Shown: piece after piece, positions 1 to 7,910 of the stretch
Numbering within the stretch: position 1 is the stretch's first letter
Layout: the number at the start of each line of letters is the position of its first letter
DNA from: Prevotella sp. CAG:1320
GTDB lineage: Bacteria > Bacteroidota > Bacteroidia > Bacteroidales > Bacteroidaceae
Reading direction: 5' to 3'
Assembly (NCBI GenBank): GCA_000435635.1
Contig: FR882094.1
Coordinates: forward strand, 1-37,674
Length of the DNA: 37,674 bases
Notes under the pieces: generated by a model
The model's input: the letters and a program-made list of their open reading frames with translations, nothing else
Told to the model about the DNA's origin: nothing
Databases searched by the model: none
Position numbers and translations under genes: made by a program

Positions 1-125
1 CCACGCGGAGCCGCGGGAAGGAAAATCACGCGATTCTTGTCCCATGCGGAGCCGCGGGAAAGAATTGTCGCACGATTCTTGTCCCACGCGGAACTGCGGA
101 AAGGAATTGTCGCACGATTCTTGTC
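1..125. repeat. Three tandem 41-42 base repeats
   Basis: Three copies start at 1, 42 and 84, with lengths 41, 42 and 42. Each copy opens with CCACGCGGA or a one-base variant and closes with CGATTCTTGTC. The copies differ at several positions, so the array is diverging. Read on the minus strand, the 42-base copies keep frame and give a 14-residue repeat with the core TRIVRQF. I do not regard that as evidence of a real protein, because the related repeats at the other window end break frame. The array is cut by the window edge, so the true copy number is unknown. Confidence 0.85.
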
Positions 126-241
126 TCTCCCGAACGGCGGCAAGCTGGAGACAACGAACAATCCTGCCCCACGGGGATAGTTGGCACGCGTTTAGGGGCA
201 AGATGACGGGAAGGGCTTCGACGAAGTCCAGAAATGCTTAA

Positions 242-280
242 CCGCATGCGGGAAGCCTCGAGGAGGTTTCCCACATGCGG
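242..280. other. Strong 18-base-pair hairpin
   Basis: Arms at 242-259 and 263-280 pair over 18 positions, with one C-A mismatch and one G-U wobble, around a three-base GAG loop. No T-run follows on the plus strand, so it is not a standard intrinsic terminator. It could be a remnant end structure of the neighbouring repeat element, an RNA processing site or a transcription barrier. Confidence 0.6.
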
Positions 281-536
281 ATAATGGGGCTTCCACAGAA
301 TTTCTACCGACTCGGTTTTATTCGGCAATCCTGCTTGCCGAGACGCGAGAATGCGTTGTACATTTTGGCAATGGCAGGTTATGTGCACAAGCTGAGATTC
401 GTCGAACTCACGACGTTAAGTTCAGGCTTAGTCAAATCAACTTGTTTCGCGAGGAGAACAGGTTATTTGGGAAGCCGGGACGCGTCCCCAAACACGAAAA
501 GAGACAAAATGGCACGGACACAAACATGGCAGAATA

Positions 537-568
537 TTTGCGGGGGTAAGGGAAAATAAGTAATTTCG
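537..568 (+). promoter_or_regulatory. Promoter of trxA
   Basis: TTTG at 537-540 and TAATTTCG at 561-568 are separated by exactly 20 bases. This fits the primary Bacteroidota promoter (TTTG, then TAnnTTTG) with one mismatch in the -7 element. Transcription would start near 574, leaving a leader of about 36 bases before trxA. Confidence 0.6.
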
Positions 569-609
569 CGACCAGAAACGTAGTATTAATTCATTAACCA
601 ACAAAGACT

Positions 610-924
610 ATGGAAGTAACGATTAATCAAGACAACTTCGAGAGCTACAAGAACGGCAGCCTGCCTTTCGTGGTAGACCTGTGGGCAACGTGGTGCGGTC
701 CCTGTCGCGCCTTGGCCCCCACCATCGCGGAACTGGCCGAGGACTATGATGGCAAGATCGTGGTAGGCAAGGCCGACGTGGAAGAGAACGAGGACATCGC
801 CATGGAGTATGGCGTGCGCAACGTGCCCACCATCCTGTTTTTCAAGAACGGCGAGCTGGTGGACAAGTTCGTGGGCGCGGCATCCAAGTCCGTGCTGGAC
901 GAGAAGTTCAAAGCCTTGCTCTAA
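610..924 (+). CDS. trxA: Thioredoxin
   Basis: This 104-residue protein is a single thioredoxin fold and acts as a cytoplasmic disulfide reductant. The redox motif WCGPC is present, with cysteines at residues 29 and 32, and the conserved cis-proline loop VPTILFF follows in the C-terminal half. The length is that of a free thioredoxin, and there is no signal peptide, which argues against the longer TlpA-type periplasmic proteins common in this phylum. The gene stands alone with its own promoter and is followed by a hairpin terminator shared with the convergent tsaE end. Whether this is the main thioredoxin of the cell or one of several paralogues cannot be told here. Confidence 0.95.
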   Translation: MEVTINQDNFESYKNGSLPFVVDLWATWCGPCRALAPTIAELAEDYDGKIVVGKADVEENEDIAMEYGVRNVPTILFFKNGELVDKFVGAASKSVLDEKFKALL

Positions 925-950
925 TCCTATAAAAAAGGGCACAACAGACT

Positions 951-985
951 ATCACCCCGCATGCCTAGCATACGGGGTGATTTGT
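951..985. terminator. Terminator between trxA and tsaE
   Basis: Arms at 951-963 and 969-981 pair over 13 positions with one mismatch, around a five-base loop. A short T-rich stretch follows on the plus strand, so it should end trxA transcription. On the minus strand it lies just beyond the tsaE stop, and a run of six Ts comes about 15 bases later, so a role in both directions is possible. Confidence 0.65.
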
Positions 986-1402
986 TTAGCGCTCAACGTC
1001 AATAGAGCGTGAGCCATCCGCGTTGGCATGGATAGTGACAGCCACTGCGTCCTGGGGCAAAAGTTCCTCCACCAATTCAGGCCACTCCATGAGACAGAGC
1101 GCACCACTATAGAAGTAGTCTTCGTAGCCCATGTCGTAGACTTCTTCCAGTTTCTTGATGCGATAGAAGTCAAAATGGAAAATAGGCGACCCATCTCCCG
1201 CGGTATACTCATTGACCAAGGCAAAAGTGGGTGAGGTAATGACATCCTCCACGCCCAATTCCTGGCAGATAGCTTTGATGAAAGTGGTTTTCCCCGCGCC
1301 CATCTTACCATAAAAAGCAAACACCTTGGCATCGCCCATCTGGCAGACAAACTGCCGGGCTGCCTCTTGAATCTTGTCTACTGACGGTATTTCTATTCTC
1401 AT
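986..1402 (-). CDS. tsaE: tRNA threonylcarbamoyladenosine biosynthesis ATPase TsaE
   Basis: TsaE is the small P-loop ATPase that works with TsaB and TsaD to make the t6A37 modification on tRNAs reading ANN codons. The 138-residue length is typical. The Walker A motif GKMGAGKTT lies at residues 32-40, followed by the switch-like SPTF (57-60), the family signature HFDFYR (76-81) and EWPE (106-109). It is the last gene of the six-gene operon and starts 12 bases after the porX stop. Placement beside a PorX-type regulator is, as far as I recall, recurrent in Bacteroidales, but there is no functional link visible in the sequence. Confidence 0.95.
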   Translation of the reverse strand: MRIEIPSVDKIQEAARQFVCQMGDAKVFAFYGKMGAGKTTFIKAICQELGVEDVITSPTFALVNEYTAGDGSPIFHFDFYRIKKLEEVYDMGYEDYFYSGALCLMEWPELVEELLPQDAVAVTIHANADGSRSIDVER

Positions 1403-1414
1403 ATCCTTAAAGTT

Positions 1415-2971
1415 TTATCGTTTTCTGGATTTCAATGACACCAGCGGGATTAACATCTCCTCCATGGAAATGCCACCATGCTGGAATGTGTCCCTGTAGT
1501 AGGACACATAGTAATTATAATTATTGGGATAGGCAAAGAAGCTGTTGCCCGTGGCGAAGACATAGCTTGTGCTCAGGTTGGGAGCTGGCAAATGGGCGGC
1601 TTTAGGTTCCTTGATGACAAACAATTCCTTGGCGTTATAGGCCAAATTCTTGCCTAGCTTATAACGCAAATTTGTATTGGTATTGCGATCTCCCACTATC
1701 TTCAGGGGTTTTTGACAACGAATGCTGCCATGATCGGTAGTGAGAATAACGTGGTAATCACCTTGTGCCAAGCGGCGGAAAAATTCTGACATGGCAGAAT
1801 GACGCAACCAACTGAGCGTGATACTACGATAAGCGGACTCGTTGTTCGCCAATTCCCTCACCATCTTGGATTCGGTGCGGGCATGCGACAACATGTCTAT
1901 GAAGTTGATGACCACCACGTTGAGGTCATAGCGAGCTAACTCATTAAACCGCTCCAACAGTTTCTCTGCCCCCAGTGAATCATTTACCTTGTGATAACAG
2001 AAAGTCTCCTTGCGGCGATATCTTTCCATCTGCGTCTTGATTAGCGGCTCCTCATTGAGGTTTTTCCCCTCCTCTTCGTCCTCATCTACCCAAAGATCAG
2101 GAAACATGGAAGCTATTTGGCTGGGCATCAACCCGCTAAAGATCGCGTTGCGGGCATATTGCGTGGCGGTAGGCAATATGCTGACATAGAGTTCCTCGTT
2201 CACCAAAAATTGATCGGCAATAGTCATTAACAACATCTTCCATTGGTCATAACGGAAATTGTCTACAACAATGAGAAACACTTTTTCTCCCTTGTCCAAG
2301 GCGGGAAAAACACGAGACTTGAAAATATCCACGCTCATCAGTGGACGGGGCTCACCGCTCTGGCCATTCACCCAGTCCATATAGTGTTTGGCCACATACT
2401 TGGCGAAGCCATTGTTGGCTTCTTCCTTCTGCATGGCCAACAAATCAGCCATAGGGCTTTGTGCGTTGCTCAACTCCAGTTCCCAATAGACCAAGCGTCG
2501 GTAGACCTCCATCCAGTCTTCCCACGAGCGGCAGTCATTGATGCGGTTCGCCATTCGCATATACTCCTGTTGGTAACCCGACTGGGTAACCTCCGTGACT
2601 ATCTCATGGCGATGGATATTCTTTTTCAGCGTCAAAAGAATCTGGTTGGGGTTGACTGGCTTGATGAGGTAATCGGCAATCTTGCTGCCTATGGCCAAAT
2701 TCATGATATTCTCTTCCTCACTCTTCGTACACATCACCACGGGCGTAGTGGGTTGTATCTCCTTGATACGCTGCAAGGTCTCCAATCCACTCAATCCAGG
2801 CATCATCTCGTCAAGCAAGATAAGGTCGAAAGTTGTCTGCTGACATTGCTCTATGGCATCAGCACCATTCGTCACCGTCATCACTTGATAACCTTTCTTT
2901 TCCAGAAAGAGAATATGAGCGCGCAGCAGCTCTATCTCATCGTCTACCCAAAGTAATAATCCATTGCTCAT
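1415..2971 (-). CDS. porX: PorX-like response regulator with PglZ domain (type IX secretion)
   Basis: This 518-residue protein joins an N-terminal CheY-like receiver to a C-terminal PglZ domain of the alkaline phosphatase superfamily, the layout of Porphyromonas PorX. The receiver has the acidic pair D10/D11, the likely phosphorylated aspartate D54 in LILLDEMMPG and the conserved lysine K104. In the PglZ part, putative metal ligands are D237 (VVDNFRYD), D359 and H363 (FIDMLSHAR), D413 and H414 (TTDHGS) and H498, with candidate nucleophilic threonines at 268-270. In P. gingivalis, PorX with the sensor kinase PorY controls type IX secretion genes through an ECF sigma factor, and structural work describes zinc-dependent nucleotide phosphodiesterase activity. 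No PorY-like kinase is in this window. The gene starts 4 bases after the porW stop, so the two are co-transcribed. Confidence 0.9.
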   Translation of the reverse strand: MSNGLLLWVDDEIELLRAHILFLEKKGYQVMTVTNGADAIEQCQQTTFDLILLDEMMPGLSGLETLQRIKEIQPTTPVVMCTKSEEENIMNLAIGSKIADYLIKPVNPNQILLTLKKNIHRHEIVTEVTQSGYQQEYMRMANRINDCRSWEDWMEVYRRLVYWELELSNAQSPMADLLAMQKEEANNGFAKYVAKHYMDWVNGQSGEPRPLMSVDIFKSRVFPALDKGEKVFLIVVDNFRYDQWKMLLMTIADQFLVNEELYVSILPTATQYARNAIFSGLMPSQIASMFPDLWVDEDEEEGKNLNEEPLIKTQMERYRRKETFCYHKVNDSLGAEKLLERFNELARYDLNVVVINFIDMLSHARTESKMVRELANNESAYRSITLSWLRHSAMSEFFRRLAQGDYHVILTTDHGSIRCQKPLKIVGDRNTNTNLRYKLGKNLAYNAKELFVIKEPKAAHLPAPNLSTSYVFATGNSFFAYPNNYNYYVSYYRDTFQHGGISMEEMLIPLVSLKSRKR

Positions 2972-2975
2972 ATTG

Positions 2976-5900
2976 TCAAAATCCTTCTAGGTCATAATAT
3001 TCATCATCGAGGTCGAAACCACCCGATGGCAGCGGCTCATTGGACTGTGGTGAGTCAGCGGGCAGATTCAAGTCGTCCTCGAAATATATCTCCACGTCAT
3101 CCATAGACTCTTGCCTGGATGGAGCGGCGGATTCTTGAGCTTGCCGACCATCTCTTTCTCCCTCTGGGGCAATCCGCTCCTCTGGCATCTCCAATATATT
3201 GGTATTCTCCATGGGAGTATCCGTCTCCATAGAAACGGCAGGTTCTTCTATAGGTATTTCCATACCCTGTTGTGGGATGGCATTGGCATCAGGCTCTTCC
3301 ATGGGTATCACCATGTCCGCGGCGGGCGCGGTCATCTCCAACGTCTCTTCTGGTATGACGAACATGTCCGCATCTCCCGATTGTTCTGAGGCATTCCCTT
3401 CCCTCTCACCAAAAGGCAGGCCAATGCCCTCGTTTTCAGGTTCCTGTTCGGAGACAATAATATCAGGCTCCATCAGCAAGAATTCCTTGGCGGGCCGCAG
3501 CGAGGCGAAATGCTCCGCGTAGAAACGCTCATATTCCTCATAAGTTTTCTGCGTACCCAGCAATGGCAGGTTCTCCACGCTGATGACAAACGCCCTGCCG
3601 TCACCTAAAAGTTGCATAATCCGCGGTTGGCCATAAATCGCCTGGGCATATTGGCGAGCCTCTTGGTAATTGCGAAAACCTGTCAATCGCATACGATGCA
3701 CACCCTGCTGTGGCTCAATGACAATATCAAAACCACGCGCCAGATAGGTTGTAAAGTTGAACTTAGCCACCTCGAAAAGCAATTGGTTCTCGTTGGTGGA
3801 GTCTGGCTGATAAACCAACATGAAAAGGAAAGGAGCGTTGGCCTCCGCTGAAAATTCTTTCACCTGTGTAGTATCTTGTCCCGTGGCTGACATGGAGCGA
3901 TAAGTCCATACATCGGCCAGGTCAAATCTTCCTCCTTGCGGTGTCTTGCCTGCGTTTACGCCATTGATTATCATGCCCGCCATCTCACTCAATCGGCTAT
4001 TGGGATAACCTTCTACCACAGCTTCCATGTCTGCCAGACATGAATCTGCATTGCCTTGATACAGTTGGCTCAGCCCTCCTACAAACAGGAACTTATCTCT
4101 GTTGGCGCCCTTCAAGAAGCGTGTTGCCGAAAGACGGGCATTAGCGTCTACCTCTTGGTAACGTCCCTTGCGAAAAGCCTCATAGGTCGCCGCATAGAGG
4201 GAATCTTCCATCCGCGCTCCCTTGCGGGCATTTTCCTCGAAATAGGGATCAGTCAACAATGCCGTCCATTCACTTTGCGGGAACCTTTGCGACAAGATGT
4301 CAAGGCATTGCCGGGCATGAGCCTCATCTGCCTGCCTGGAATACAACAGGAAGAGATGATAGTAAGCGTCATCTGCCTGCGCACAACTGGGATATTGTTC
4401 CACCAGCCTATTCAACAACCGAGCTGCCAAAGGCAACATGTCCAATTTATCTTTGATGATGACACCCGCTTGATAAAGCGCCTCTTCCAACAACAGGTCG
4501 CTAGCTTGTTTCTGCTCTTCGGTAAAGGGTATCTGTGCCAGGTAATACTCCCTGTTATGCGGATCGGTAGCGGGATTGTCTACTTGCTCTTCCTCGGCAT
4601 TCTGCTCTTCCGCCGTTTCCTCTTCCGCCTCTGGCTCGGAGGCTCCCTCTTCCTGGGCGTCTTGGGCTACTACGGTCACGTTGGATCGCTGCCAGTTGTC
4701 CACGTTCTCACGCTTGCCCCACTGTCTTTGGAAAGTAGCCTTGCCTTGTTGCACGGCCATAGGGTTATAAAAATACCATGTTGTGGAAGCACCTGGTTGA
4801 ACAGTGGGTTGCGGCTGTCTGGGACGCTGGAAGGCACCCGTTTGGTTTTGGGCGATAATTTGCTGGCTTTCCAACTCGGCTTGTCGGTCTCTCTCCTCCT
4901 CTTCCTTGCGCTTCAGCTCCTCTATCACCCTATCGATAGCAGCGTTGCGCTCTGCCTCTGACATCCTGGCGAGTGCCTGTAAGGAGTCTTGCAAATGAAT
5001 CGCCTCCGTATGGGGCACCAACTCGTCAAGCACTTTGGAACGAAAAGACAATTCCTCATAGTCGTCCCTATCAGTGTCCAATAGCCCTAACGCTTCCCCA
5101 TAACAACGGTGAGCGTCACTGAAGCGTTCTTTTTCCCAATACAGATTACCCAGCCGCAACAGCAACACGCCTTTCTCTACCCCACTGCGGGTAGCTTTCT
5201 CATTGCCTTCCTCATAAGCGGCTATAGCTCTGGCAGTGTCGCGCTCGGCCAAATACACATTACCTATGGCATAATATACTTGATCCAAATATTCTTTGTT
5301 ATTGTCCGATGTCGCCATTCTTCTCAACCGGCGCAAGGTAGACTTAGCGTTACCGCTTGCCGCCACCTCGGTCATGGCGATACGTGCATTGAAAGCCAGT
5401 TCATAGGGAGGATGCTGGCGCAAGACGGAGCGAAACGCCTTGTAGGCCTCCTGCCTCTTGCCTTGGGCGGCAAGCAGCTGGCCCAACAAGAAATATTCAC
5501 GGGCTTTCTGCTTACGGCGCATCTCGTGCCTGATGACCTTGCGCAGGTAGGCGACTGCCTGCTCATGATCTTCTTGCTGGATATAATAATCCGCCAAAGT
5601 ATAGTCCCATTCCTTTTGCGCACGCCAATGTATAGAATCCCGATGGCTATCCCTTATGACCTGCTCCGCGTCATAATACCACTCCAGTTCCGTATAGCAT
5701 TTGGCCAACCAAGCCCGTGCCCTGTCACGGATAGCGGGTTGCGTGGCATAGAGCCTGTCCATATAGGAAAAAGTGGAGGCAGCTCCCTCGAAGTCTCCTT
5801 TATGAAACTGCGATCGCCCCATCAGCAACCATGCCTTCCAAAGGAAAGGGTTATATTCCTTGCGGTTAAGCCACTCTATGTCCTTGGGAGTCTTTTTGCG

Positions 5901-6248
5901 GTTCCTGTCCCATACGGGGCGTTTCTTGATGCTATGCAGCTGGATGGCCTTTTGGCATTTCTCTATGGCTCGGTCAAAATTGGCTGTACCCAACTCCTTG
6001 CTCCCCTTGTTGCCCACCGTATAAAGAGGTATTCGCTCGGTGTAGTTGTCCTTATTGCCTGTTTCTTTCTCCTTAGAACCTTCTATGTAAGCCAAAGTAG
6101 CGTTATAATAAGTATTGTAGCGGGCATTGAAAGCATGCCACCAGCGAGAGCCCGCCGTATTCTTCTGCGTCGAGCATCCCGCCAACATCGCCACCATGAA
6201 GCACACAAGCGGCAGGCAAGCTGATATCCATAACCTAGACTTTCGCAT
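2976..6248 (-). CDS. porW: PorW/SprE-like TPR lipoprotein (type IX secretion accessory)
   Basis: The 1090-residue protein has a lipoprotein signal with lipobox MLAGC (lipidated C25), followed by a polar start that lacks the acidic surface-export signal, so it probably faces the periplasm. Residues about 70-400 and 560-760 hold helical repeats of TPR type. An acidic run of Glu and Ala sits near residues 535-560. A conserved globular segment around 800-910 resembles the C-terminal part of SprE from gliding Flavobacterium. The last 180 residues are low-complexity, rich in Glu, Pro and Met. PorW and SprE are needed for type IX secretion and interact with the PorK/PorN rings. Family assignment rests on the N-terminal signature after the lipobox (RWWHAFNARYNTYYN), the TPR layout and adjacency to porX. 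It is longer than the Flavobacterium protein because of the acidic insert and tail. Confidence 0.8.
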   Translation of the reverse strand: MRKSRLWISACLPLVCFMVAMLAGCSTQKNTAGSRWWHAFNARYNTYYNATLAYIEGSKEKETGNKDNYTERIPLYTVGNKGSKELGTANFDRAIEKCQKAIQLHSIKKRPVWDRNRKKTPKDIEWLNRKEYNPFLWKAWLLMGRSQFHKGDFEGAASTFSYMDRLYATQPAIRDRARAWLAKCYTELEWYYDAEQVIRDSHRDSIHWRAQKEWDYTLADYYIQQEDHEQAVAYLRKVIRHEMRRKQKAREYFLLGQLLAAQGKRQEAYKAFRSVLRQHPPYELAFNARIAMTEVAASGNAKSTLRRLRRMATSDNNKEYLDQVYYAIGNVYLAERDTARAIAAYEEGNEKATRSGVEKGVLLLRLGNLYWEKERFSDAHRCYGEALGLLDTDRDDYEELSFRSKVLDELVPHTEAIHLQDSLQALARMSEAERNAAIDRVIEELKRKEEEERDRQAELESQQIIAQNQTGAFQRPRQPQPTVQPGASTTWYFYNPMAVQQGKATFQRQWGKRENVDNWQRSNVTVVAQDAQEEGASEPEAEEETAEEQNAEEEQVDNPATDPHNREYYLAQIPFTEEQKQASDLLLEEALYQAGVIIKDKLDMLPLAARLLNRLVEQYPSCAQADDAYYHLFLLYSRQADEAHARQCLDILSQRFPQSEWTALLTDPYFEENARKGARMEDSLYAATYEAFRKGRYQEVDANARLSATRFLKGANRDKFLFVGGLSQLYQGNADSCLADMEAVVEGYPNSRLSEMAGMIINGVNAGKTPQGGRFDLADVWTYRSMSATGQDTTQVKEFSAEANAPFLFMLVYQPDSTNENQLLFEVAKFNFTTYLARGFDIVIEPQQGVHRMRLTGFRNYQEARQYAQAIYGQPRIMQLLGDGRAFVISVENLPLLGTQKTYEEYERFYAEHFASLRPAKEFLLMEPDIIVSEQEPENEGIGLPFGEREGNASEQSGDADMFVIPEETLEMTAPAADMVIPMEEPDANAIPQQGMEIPIEEPAVSMETDTPMENTNILEMPEERIAPEGERDGRQAQESAAPSRQESMDDVEIYFEDDLNLPADSPQSNEPLPSGGFDLDDEYYDLEGF

Positions 6249-6257
6249 AGACAGCTC

Positions 6258-6647
6258 TCATTTGCCCATCATCAGCAACAATTCATCTTTCAAAGAGTCT
6301 GGGATATTGATGCCCCGCAACATAAGACTGCGATTCCAGCCCTTCACTTCCTCTGGACGCAGAGTGTAAAGCACTTCGGCGAATCGCTCCACCTCTTGTT
6401 CGGTATAGCTATCGGAAGCCCTTCCCCGAAAATCATCCAATTCCTCGTCCTCGTAATACTCTATCGCTTGGGTGGCGGCTTCCATCATGCACTCCATCTC
6501 ACACCGCTCATCACTACCATCACAACCGCCACAATCACCCGCGGGAGGTTGTATGATAGGGCTTTCCTCCTTTCCCCGGGAGAAAACCCAAGTGAGCAAT
6601 GCCGTAACGGCACCAACTATAATGAGCGCGAGGATTAAGTATAGCAT
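6258..6647 (-). CDS. Small membrane protein with four clustered cysteines
   Basis: I do not recognise this 129-residue family. An N-terminal hydrophobic helix (residues 2-22) is followed by a positively charged stop, which would leave the rest in the cytoplasm if the helix is a simple anchor. Cysteines at 39, 42, 49 and 53 form a CxxC-x6-CxxxC cluster that could bind a metal or an iron-sulfur centre. The C-terminal half (75-129) is helical and charged, with a short motif around TLRPEEVKGWNRSL. The gene sits between aroA (6 bases) and porW (9 bases) in one operon, so it is clearly expressed with them. A role in type IX secretion is possible but rests only on position. Confidence 0.8.
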   Translation of the reverse strand: MLYLILALIIVGAVTALLTWVFSRGKEESPIIQPPAGDCGGCDGSDERCEMECMMEAATQAIEYYEDEELDDFRGRASDSYTEQEVERFAEVLYTLRPEEVKGWNRSLMLRGINIPDSLKDELLLMMGK

Positions 6648-6653
6648 ACCTTA

Positions 6654-7907
6654 TTATATATCAGAAATACCAAACCCCACTTCCCGCAGATGATCCCAAA
6701 AAGACGGATAAGACTTGGAGACCACTTCGGGGTGGGCTATCCGCAATCCTTTATGGCGAAAAGCGGCAGGCGCGAAAGCCATGGCCATGCGATGGTCCTC
6801 GTAAGTGGCTATAGGCTCCATCGTGGGAGCGCAACGCTCCCCGTCCCAACGCAGCGTATCGCCATGCTCGTCATAAATGACGAAACCCAATTTGCGGCAC
6901 TCTCGCTTGAGTGCTTCTATGCGGTCGGTCTCCTTTATCTTCAAGGTTTGCAATCCCGTGAAACGGAAAGTAACTCCCAACTCACAGCAACAAACCACCA
7001 CCGTTTGCGCCAAGTCTGGGCAGCGGGAAAAATCGTAATCCAACCTCTTGACGCACGGCCCGCCACGCCGCAGCAAGGCCTTTCCCATCTCCGTTGCCGT
7101 GCTGGCAGAAAATGAGGTGTCAACACCTAACTGCCGGAAAATGTCTTTCACTACCGAATCGCCTTGCATGGAGTTCTCTTCCAATCCCAGGAGCGAAACC
7201 TCACATGCCATGGCAGAGGGAACCAAAGCCATCATCTCATACCAATAAGACGCCGCGCTCCAATCGCTCTCAATCGCATAGCGGCAGGCCCAATAGGGCT
7301 TGGGGCGCACTTGTATGGTATTTCCGTCAAGCCATTGCGCGTCGGCGCCAAAAGCTCTCATCATCCGCAATGTCATCTCGATATAAGGCAAAGAAATAAG
7401 CTGGCCCGTCAAGCACAACGTCAAACCTTTTTCCAACACAGGGCCAATCATCAATAGCGCGGAAATATACTGCGAGCTCACATCACCCGCGATACGCAAT
7501 TCCCCTCCCCGCAAGGCGTTCCCCTTAACGCGTAGGGGCGGAAAGCCATCCTCTGCCAGGTAATCTATCTCCGCTCCCAAGCTCCGCAAAGCCTCTACCA
7601 ATACCCGGATGGGGCGATGCCTCATGCGCTCGGTGCCCGTTATGGCATGTTCTTCTCCTGCCGTTACGCTCAGGTAAGCGGTCATGAAACGCATGGCCGT
7701 GCCAGCGGCCTTGATATCTATTTCATAAGGCATGTCCTCCAGCGCGGAGACCATTACTCGCGTATCGTCACAATCACTCAAGTTATCTGGCAACACTTTC
7801 CTGCCAGCCAAAGCGTAAATCACCAACGCACGGTTGCTGATACTCTTGGAGGCGGGCAAGCGAACAATGCCCTCCAGGCATGGGGGAGTCGTAAGCGTAT
7901 AAGTCAT
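6654..7907 (-). CDS. aroA: 3-phosphoshikimate 1-carboxyvinyltransferase (EPSP synthase)
   Basis: AroA transfers the enolpyruvyl group of PEP to shikimate 3-phosphate, the sixth step of the shikimate pathway. The 417-residue length is normal. The shikimate phosphate-binding start PASKSISNRAL is at residues 18-28, the segment GTAMRFMTAY at 69-78 corresponds to the usual GNAGTAMR-type loop, the catalytic aspartate lies in CPDLAQTV (near residue 298), and KETDRI (325-330) and DHRMAMAFA (371-379) are intact. The start 3 bases after the metzincin stop indicates co-transcription. Its inclusion in an operon with secretion genes looks like a stable housekeeping neighbourhood of the group rather than a metabolic link. 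Confidence 0.97.
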   Translation of the reverse strand: MTYTLTTPPCLEGIVRLPASKSISNRALVIYALAGRKVLPDNLSDCDDTRVMVSALEDMPYEIDIKAAGTAMRFMTAYLSVTAGEEHAITGTERMRHRPIRVLVEALRSLGAEIDYLAEDGFPPLRVKGNALRGGELRIAGDVSSQYISALLMIGPVLEKGLTLCLTGQLISLPYIEMTLRMMRAFGADAQWLDGNTIQVRPKPYWACRYAIESDWSAASYWYEMMALVPSAMACEVSLLGLEENSMQGDSVVKDIFRQLGVDTSFSASTATEMGKALLRRGGPCVKRLDYDFSRCPDLAQTVVVCCCELGVTFRFTGLQTLKIKETDRIEALKRECRKLGFVIYDEHGDTLRWDGERCAPTMEPIATYEDHRMAMAFAPAAFRHKGLRIAHPEVVSKSYPSFWDHLREVGFGISDI

Positions 7908-7910
7908 AGG

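Larger units (their letters stand above)
126..609. other. Intergenic region without a convincing gene
   Basis: No open frame here looks like a protein. Visible structures are the long hairpin at 242-280, a small hairpin with arms at 323-328 and 335-340, a perfect 12-base palindrome GGGACGCGTCCC at 477-488, and the trxA promoter at 537-568. The segment 281-476 shows nothing else I can name. Confidence 0.6.

Noticed and set aside
26..388. Minus-strand open frame with a 14-residue repeated C-terminus
   Set aside because: The repetition is only the translation of the 42-base DNA repeats. The rest has no protein-like pattern, and the related repeats at the other window end have a 41-base period that breaks any frame.
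4056..4961. Long plus-strand open frame opposite porW
   Set aside because: It lies entirely antisense to a gene with clear TPR and lipoprotein features and has no recognisable domain.
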